Below are positions 57,201 through 64,000 of a stretch of DNA of 64,000 nt, piece by piece. The notes beneath the pieces were generated by a model. It saw nothing but the letters and a program-made list of their open reading frames with translations, searched no databases and was not told the DNA's origin. Every line of letters begins with the position of its first letter. Within the stretch, counting starts at the first letter, position 1. The DNA is from Sporobolomyces roseus (taxonomy: Eukaryota; Basidiomycota; Microbotryomycetes; Sporidiobolales; Sporidiobolaceae). The stretch covers positions 3,596,001 to 3,660,000 of the forward strand of contig JADILM010000001.1 in the NCBI GenBank assembly GCA_016617785.1. The letters are read 5' to 3'. The translations under genes and the position numbers were made by a program.

Positions 57201-59684
57201 GATAACTTGGGCCGTAACTCTTCATGAGGTGGAGCAGGACTGGTGGTCGATCGAGAACGGGTTCGTTGTCGATGATCCAATCCTCTCCTTCAACCCTTCC
57301 ATCCTTCGCTGGATCCCACCCAACAAGAGCCTTGAACTGGGCGAACAATTCATCGTTCAACCCGATAAAGAGTAGACTCTTATTGAGGAGTGTAGGAAGA
57401 TCGATGATTTCCTGAGTGAAGAGGTTGAGGAGTTTGAGGAATTCAGTGTAGGCCGCTCGATCGTCGAGGTACTTCTTTACGCGATCGAAGAAACCGAATT
57501 CTTCGGGTTGGACGAGGGGAGGTGATCGATGAGAAGTGATATAGGCGTCGTAAGCTGATTGAAGGTGAGGAGCGCCGGGGAAACCAGGAGGAGGCGGTCC
57601 GTAAGGATGAGGATGACCGACGTGAGGATGGTGAGGTGCGAAGGGAGAAGGAGGTAATGAAGCGTCGACCATCGATGCTGAAGGATGTTGTTTGCCCATC
57701 ACTAAAGAGGATGGACCAGCGAGAGGAGGGGAATCGAGACCCGGTTGTTGTTGATGCGCGACTTTCGCTCGTTTCGCTTTGCTCTTCTCCCCCATTCCAG
57801 GCGCTGCTCGCTTCTTCTTCTCGAGGCCTTGTTCTGTTGGTTTCCGGCTGGTACTGGCGAGAGGTTTGCCCATATTACTCTTCTGCTTCGTTGGCGACAC
57901 TGCAGCTGGAGGAGGCTGTTGAGCAGTTTCTCCAGAGGTGTCGGGTAAGAAAGCTTTGAATTCGTCGAGGAGGTCAGGAGCGTCTCGGAAGAGTGCTGTT
58001 ACTTGTTGATACACCTGTGAGCCGAGTGAGAGTGAGTCAGCCGGCGTGCGAAATTCGAATAAAGGAGAGTGACGGATGACCTCACCTCTTGAATTGGTCT
58101 TCCATCTTTCTGGTAAGTCTGAAGGATCTCCAAGAAAGTCTTGTACGTCTCTGGTTCCTTCGCAAACCTCGTCTTGATCTTGTTGACGTAGGTGATTGCG
58201 TGATTGAACTCCATGATCTGAGGTTGAGCGGGAGCGGCTGATGTCGGTGTTTCAGCTTGCGATTGAGCAGCAGTAGCGGCGGGAGGAGTCGGTGCGTGAG
58301 CGACAGGCTGAGAGCGAGGAGGAGCAGCTTGATCCTGCGAAGGTGCTCGAGCGATCGGGGTCGGCTTGATCGACTGATTCGGTTGAACTGCTGGTCGTTG
58401 ACTCGGCTGTTGCTGCTGCTGCTGCTGCTGTACCGAGGGAGCTCCTTGACTCGTCTGACGTCCTCTAACACCACCGTTGACTCCAGCTCCGTAAACTCCA
58501 GCTCCGTTCTGTTGCTGTTGTTGCCAGGTTTGCGCTCCTCCTCGTTCTCGATTATTCGGTCCAGTGCCGAAGGGAGGGATCGGGGCCGGAGGAGATATAG
58601 CTCGGGGAGGAGCAGGTGGAGCGGGAATATTTGGAAGGGGAGGGAGACGACTTGATCCGGCAGTCGAAGCTGGAGCGGGAATCGAGGAGGAAGAAGTCGA
58701 GGCTGAACGAGGGATAGGAGCAGGAGGATGGGACGAGGAAGTTTGAGCAGAGGAGTGAGGAGGAAGGGTAGAGGAAGATCCTGCTGAATTCGGAGTTGGT
58801 ACTGAAGAAGCTGGACCGCTAACCGCCTGAGTTCTCGTCGTAACTCCTAAAGGTGTCGTGACTGTGATCACATTGCTACTCCCGGGTCCCCCAGTAGTTC
58901 CATCTGCATTCGTAGATACACGACATTCGATTCGGTAACCGGGAGGAAGGAAAGTGTTGAAACCCTGAATGAGCGAAGGATGACCTCTGAAAAGGGTAGA
59001 AACGCGATCGATAACTCCAGGAGTGTCGATGCTGCAAGATTGCGGAGTTCATGGTGAGCTCTCTGCATATGTATAGAGACAAGGAGGGAAGACTAACTTT
59101 TGAGTCTTGAAATCCTTCATGATGCTGTTTTTTGCGAAATCCCAAAGTCAGTTCACGCAGAGGGAAAAATGCGGGGTAAAAGAGGGAGGATTCACGTCAA
59201 GAACTGGTCGTAGACTGTGTAGCAATGGTCTTGGGTCAGCATATTACTCTAATGTGCCTGCCTCAAGCTAGTCCAGCTGGGGAACAAGGGGAGAGAGGAG
59301 AGATAGAGAGCAAGTTCAAACACACCTTCATACTCGTTCGCAAACTGCTGCTTGACCCTATCGAGATATTGTAGAGCATCTAAGAGGGTGTCTCATTCCG
59401 GGTCAGCTTCCCTTTCAGTCTGAACGTGAGAGAGATAGAGATTCACCTCGAACATTGAGTGGGCGTAAACTAGCACTATTCGCTGCTGAAGGTGTTCCAG
59501 CTGGTTGAGCTTGCAGTGAAGGGACTAGAGAGGGCTGAGAAGGAGCTGCAGGAGTAGTACGTTGCGGTTGTTGTGGATAGGGAGGATTACGAGGTTGAGA
59601 TGAGGCAACTGCTGAAGAAGCGAGGGAAGGAGTTGGAGCTGTTGGGGGAGGCGGTGCGCTCCCTGGTGGATTCACTGAAGCCAT
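54267..59684 (-). CDS. SIN3: SIN3 transcriptional corepressor scaffold
   Basis: Nuclear scaffold of the Rpd3/HDAC corepressor complex. About 1,590 residues. Three paired amphipathic helix domains are visible: PAH1 ([17 protein letters not shown] to [12 protein letters not shown]), PAH2 ([19 protein letters not shown] to FKAFLPD) and PAH3 ([19 protein letters not shown] to FKALVGWD). The HDAC-interaction domain follows, with the [18 protein letters not shown] signature and [21 protein letters not shown]-terminal Sin3 domain holds [19 protein letters not shown]. Linkers are Pro/Gln/Ser-rich, with an eight-Gln tract encoded by CAG/CAA at 58407-58430, a Lys-rich nuclear-signal-like [19 protein letters not shown], and a QPVE triple repeat at the end. 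The start is the ATG at 59684. Confidence 0.93.
58407..58430 (-). repeat. CAG/CAA trinucleotide repeat in SIN3 (poly-Gln)
   Basis: Eight consecutive glutamine codons (CAG, with one CAA) in the linker between PAH1 and PAH2. Confidence 0.9.
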
Positions 59685-59864
59685 ATTAGAGCTCAGTGAC
59701 AAGCCGAGAGCTGTACAATCAAATGTCGAGGTGAAAGTTGAAGGGAAAGAGAATCCTCAGTTCAAGCAAACCTTCCCCTTCCACCTCTCACCCGATCAGC
59801 TCCAATTCTTCTCAAAGGCATCGCAGTAGGCTCAGGAAGGCTATAGAGGTGGGTAGAATCGACC
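59685..59864. promoter_or_regulatory. Bidirectional promoter of SIN3 and the DExH helicase
   Basis: Only 180 bases lie between the two start codons, so the two genes must share or overlap promoter elements. No named motif seen. Confidence 0.55.
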
Positions 59865-62800
59865 ATGGGGAAGACCAAGAGCGACAGTGTGCAATCTTCT
59901 GCGAATCCGCCAACTCCAGCTCCCCCAGTTCGACGCAAGGCCAACATAGTCAAATCTGGCAACGCAGGATCCACCAAACCTCCTTTAGAACCAGGTCAAG
60001 CCCCGCCATTGTTTCCGACGGGCTACAAAACCCCTCTATCGTTACTTTCGGAAAGATGTCAAAAGAATGGATGGGAGAGGCCCACAGTCGATCCAAAGAG
60101 AGGGACCACACCTGGGAGTTGGACAGCGAGTGTCACACTCAAGAGGAAACATCCAAAGAGTGGAGATTACGAGACAGTCTACATGAAACCACCTCCTCCT
60201 CCTTCTCCGATCGCTGTAGAGAAGCCAAATGCAATGGAAGCCAAGTCAGCACCTTCTCTCTCTCTCCACTCCTTCACGTGAAGGATGATGTCTGACTCTC
60301 AAAGTCCGCAGACACTGGGCTTCAGTCTACGCCATGTATCGATTCTCGAATAATCTTCGACTGAATCTACAGCTTCCTCCTCAAGTTCGAGACTACTATT
60401 CGGCACTCGAGAAGGAGAAATCCGCCTCGACACCCAACAAGACCTGGCTATGGAGCTTGACCCCTTTCGAAACCGCGGCGGCAGCTCCTCCTCCTCCTTC
60501 CTCTCACCATCAATCTTCACATCCTCCCTCCGGCTCTACCTCTCGCGCTTCTACCTCCGAAGCCGGCTCAGCTTCTACCTCTCGCTCTGCGACCCCTTCG
60601 AAGCTTGCTCGACTCGGCCTCGTCCCTTCCCAGCAGCCCGTCGTACGACCTCTCCCAAAATCCTGGTCTGACGCGCCAGAAGTTCGAATGCCGACTTCCC
60701 TCCGAGACCTCGTCGAACGAACTGTTCGAGATGCTCTACCTCCCGATACCGGAAATGGAGATTCCCACAACGATCATTCAGAAGAAACCGACGTACCTCC
60801 TACTTCCGAAGAACTCGCACTCGAATCCGAACTTGTCGCTACTGGGTTCCGTATTGGACATGTACGGAGAGCGCTCAACCTCTCTAGATCGACCCGAACC
60901 CCTCACGAAACCATACGGAATTCAGTCTTCTCCCATCTTCATCTCATCGTCCCAGAATCAGATCTACCTCAGTCGTTCAAGAGCTCGAAACCAGCAGACG
61001 CTACGATCCGGAACGCGACTGCCAAAGACTCGACGGAGTTGGGCAGAGTATGGAAAGCAGAGAAGATCGCGAGGGATGTCGGAACACCAGTGGAATGGGT
61101 CGAAGGAGTCATGAAGCTCGAGGGAGTCGATGAATCGGAAGAGAAAGTACTCGACGTGTTGGTGCGGAGATTGATGGGATCTGAGGCGAGTGAAGCGGGC
61201 TTATCAGAAGCGAATCTCGTCGAAGGGTGGAAGAATCGAGATGATTTGAGCGAGTCGGAAGTTGAAGAGCTGAGGGAACGAAGAAGTGACGAATTGATGG
61301 GATTGGAGGGGATCTTTGGGTCCAGGTTCCGAAGAATTGCGAACGGACAAGGTTGCGAAATTCTCATTCCTTCACCTGGTGCCGATCATGTTACGCTCAA
61401 GATCATTCTTCATCGAAGCTCGCTCTACCCTTCCCCTACTCTCGAAGAAGACCCTTCACAACTGCCTCATCTCCCGACTTTCTTCGTTCATTCTCCAACT
61501 TTACCTCCCTACATCCGCCTTCACCTCCTTTCGCTCCTCGCCCGTCAATTCCTCCCTTCGTCAACAGAACACGGCGAGACATGGATGGAACTCGTGCGAG
61601 CTGGTTACGGAGGTGTAGTCGGTGAAATGGTCGCCTACTTGGAGGAGAATGTTCGTCAAGCTATCGAAAATCCTCCTGATGAACGATCCGTCCTCGCTCG
61701 TCTCAACGTCGCCTCCCTTTCGAGTTCTACATCCATCGATTCCTCTTCTCGCACGACGAAACAAACACAAGTTCAGCAAACACGGCGAGCTCGAAGAGAA
61801 CCGACAGCAGCAGAACACGCGTCGATCAAGGCTGATTTCGAACGACTATGCGAGACTCAAGGGTACAAAAAGATGTTGGAACAGAGGAAACGATTGCCTG
61901 CATGGTCGATGAAGGAGAAGATAGTCAACTTGATCAAGAAGGAACGAGTGGTGATCGTGTGTGGAGAAACCGGTTCTGGAAAAACTACTCAAGGTGAGTC
62001 TTGCCTTTACTTTCGCCCGAGTCATGCACTGATTGATCTTGATCCAGTCCCCGCTTTCGTACTGGAGGATGCTATCCTCAATTCGATAGGAGCTTCAACA
62101 TCGATCGTAGTCACTCAACCTCGACGAGTTTCTGCCATTGGTGTCGCTTCTCGAGTCGCGAATGAACGTTGCGAAGATGTCAACTCGAACACGAACCGAG
62201 GCCTTGTCGGTTATGCGATTCGAGGAGAAAGGAAAGCGAGCCGGGAGTGTCGAGCGTTGTTCTGCACAACGGGAGTCATCCTCGCAAGACTGAGTCGAGG
62301 TGGTGATCCTGATCTCGAAGGTGTCAGCCATATCTTCATCGATGAGGTGAGTTCTGACAGCGAACTGGATCCAAAAGCGTAGACTGATCTTTTCGATTCG
62401 ATAGGTGCACGAGCGAAGTGTAGATTCCGATTTCTTGCTTCTCGAACTTCGAGATATCCTTGTCAGGAACCCGAAGATCAAGGTCATTCTTGTGAGCTAA
62501 TATCTTTTCCTTCTGTTGTTACGCTCGATGCTGAGTTGGCATCTCTGTGCAGATGTCAGCGACGATCAACCAGAAACAGTTCTCGGATTACTTCAGTGGT
62601 GCCCCTGTGATCGAGATTCCAGGGTACGAAACGCTCTCTCAATAAGAAATATCGCAGTGACTGACGGAAACACGCTCACAGATTCACACATCCTGTCCAA
62701 GATCATTACCTCGAGTCATATCTTCCGACTCTCATCTCTTCCTACAAGTTACAAGCTACCGCCAAGCCCGCTCGGAAAGCCACACAAGCACAAATTGATC

Positions 62801-64000
62801 GTATGCATAGCAGCTTCATCGAAGAAGGCGTTTCGGAGCGAGATGTCAAATCTCTCGGTACTCTCGAGAACCTCTCCCGAGCAGAGAAGATCGACTTCAA
62901 CGTCGTCGGAGCCACGGTTGGTTGCACTCTCATTCTTGCCCTCGTATCGCTCAGCGCAAACGATGTGCCGAGCACTGACGCTTTCTACTTCGATAGGTCG
63001 CTTACTGCCTCGACAGATCGCAAGATGTCGGAGGCGACGTTCTCGTTTTCGTCAGCGGAGTCATGGAAATCTCGCAGAGTATCGCCGCTATTCGAGCAGC
63101 CGTCTCTTCCTCCATGTCAAATTCGCTCCTCGTTCTTCCCTTGCACGCCAACTTGACGACTGCCGAGCAAACTCTCGTTTTCCGCCCTACACCCCCCGGG
63201 AAGCGGAAAGTCGTGGTCGCCACGAACGTAGCAGAGACCTCTATCACAATTGATGGTATCGTTTACGTGGTCGATTCTGGTCGAGTCAAGGAGAATACTT
63301 TCGATGCGGAAACAGGTGTGACGAGATTGGTCGAACAATGGACGAGTCGAGCTTCAGGACGACAGAGAAGGGGTAGGGCTGGTCGAACAAGACCTGGAGA
63401 ATGCTTCAGTAAGTTACGAAGAACCGCTTACGAAGAATCGAAACTGACTTTGTGAAATTTGCCGACAGAACTATTCACTCGTTACGTCGACACAAACTCG
63501 ATGGCCGCTCAACCGCTTCCCGAAATCAAGCGTACTCCTCTGGAATCTCTCCTCCTCCAGATCAAGTCGACTCGACCAGATGCAGATGTTCGTGATTATC
63601 TTTCGAAAGCGCTCGATCCACCGCAAGTCAAGGCGATCGAGACGGCCTGGGCGACTCTTCGTTTACTCGGAGCCGTCGAAGTCAAGGAGGGAAAGAACGA
63701 ACTGTCTGCCAAATTGACTCCTCTCGGTTGCCATCTCGCTATGATTCCGGTGGATCTTCGACTCGCAAAGGTGAGTTCGCTCTGGTCCGTACTTGCCCTC
63801 GATTTAAGCCACGGGCTGATGGCTTTCTTTCTCTCGCTTCGGCAGATGCTCGTGCTCGCTGCCATCTTCCGTTGCCTAGATCCTGTACGTTCCTCTCGTA
63901 TGTCCGCCCTGAGTGCCATGCTTGCTCACGCTCATCGACGATCCGACTGTGTTTCTTTTCTATCAGATTCTCACGATAGTTGCGCTTCTTTCGAGCAAGC
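59865..64000 (+). CDS. UBA/RWD-containing DExH-box RNA helicase (DHX57/DHX29/YLR419W-like), 3' partial
   Basis: ATP-dependent RNA helicase of the DEAH/RHA group; runs off the right edge. After a basic start (MGKTKSDSVQSSANPP) come a low-complexity region, a UBA-like helix bundle (SEELALESELVATGF) and an RWD-type domain (RSDELMGLEGIFGSRF). Helicase motifs: I, GETGSGKTTQ joined to VPAFVLEDA across an intron; Ia, TQPRRVSAIGVASRVANE; II, DEVHERSVDSDFLL (a DEVH box split by an intron); III, SAT; IV-V, LPLHANLT and VVVATNVAETSITIDGIVYVVDSG; VI, RQRRGRAGRTRPGECF. The winged-helix/ratchet region begins (KLTPLGCHLAMIPVDLRLAK) before the end of the window. The domain order UBA-RWD-DExH matches DHX57, DHX29 and yeast YLR419W; I cannot choose among them. 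Confidence 0.9.

Noticed and set aside
1..64000. CRISPR arrays, phage genes or bacterial operons
   Set aside because: The sequence is intron-rich fungal nuclear DNA; no direct-repeat/spacer arrays or prokaryotic gene structure were seen.

Overview
The window is nuclear DNA of a basidiomycete fungus. Nearly every gene is split by short introns (about 42-80 bases) that usually carry a CTGAC, CTGAT or CTAAC branch site near the 3' end. Gene content is fungal: FTR1 iron permease, BRCA2/Brh2, SIN3, cullin-3, a DHA1-type MFS exporter. The two secreted CPL1/PriA-like cysteine-rich proteins point to Basidiomycota. A Pucciniomycotina-type yeast is my guess; the exact group is not proven.

Layout. 0.1-9.1 kb: dCMP deaminase (+), tRNA-Arg(CCT) (+), a SET-domain lysine methyltransferase (-), cullin-3 (+) and a serine-rich unknown protein (+). 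9.8-20.4 kb, all +: an MFS exporter, an O-fucosyltransferase-like type II membrane protein, a small unknown protein, a cyclophilin and a membrane-anchored Xaa-Pro aminopeptidase. 20.6-35.8 kb: a large inverted duplication. Arm A (about 20.6-23.5 kb) and arm B (about 32.8-35.8 kb) each hold an unknown gene 'X' facing a secreted CPL1-like gene. The 9.3 kb between the arms holds five housekeeping genes: mitochondrial ribosomal protein bL27m, the OLA1 ATPase, CstF-64/Rna15, mitochondrial processing peptidase alpha, and mitochondrial ribosomal protein uS17m. 36.2-46.4 kb: a single-pass membrane protein (-), a serine carboxypeptidase (+), URM1 (+), a membrane-anchored SDR (-) and FTR1 (-). 46.8-64 kb: BRCA2/Brh2 (-), the RING protein Mag2/RNF10 (-), SIN3 (-), and a UBA/RWD DExH helicase (+) that runs off the right edge.

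The most interesting structure is the inverted duplication. The CPL1-like proteins of the two arms are about 96% identical and differ by one pentapeptide repeat unit, whereas the gene X products beside them are only about 28% identical over exon 2. That contrast suggests gene conversion of one part or rapid divergence of the other. Three introns use GC instead of GT at the 5' splice site; one of these is GC in one CPL1 paralogue and GT in the other. The cyclophilin gene has two in-frame starts that predict a mitochondrial and a cytosolic form. I see no transposase, CRISPR array or mating-type gene.
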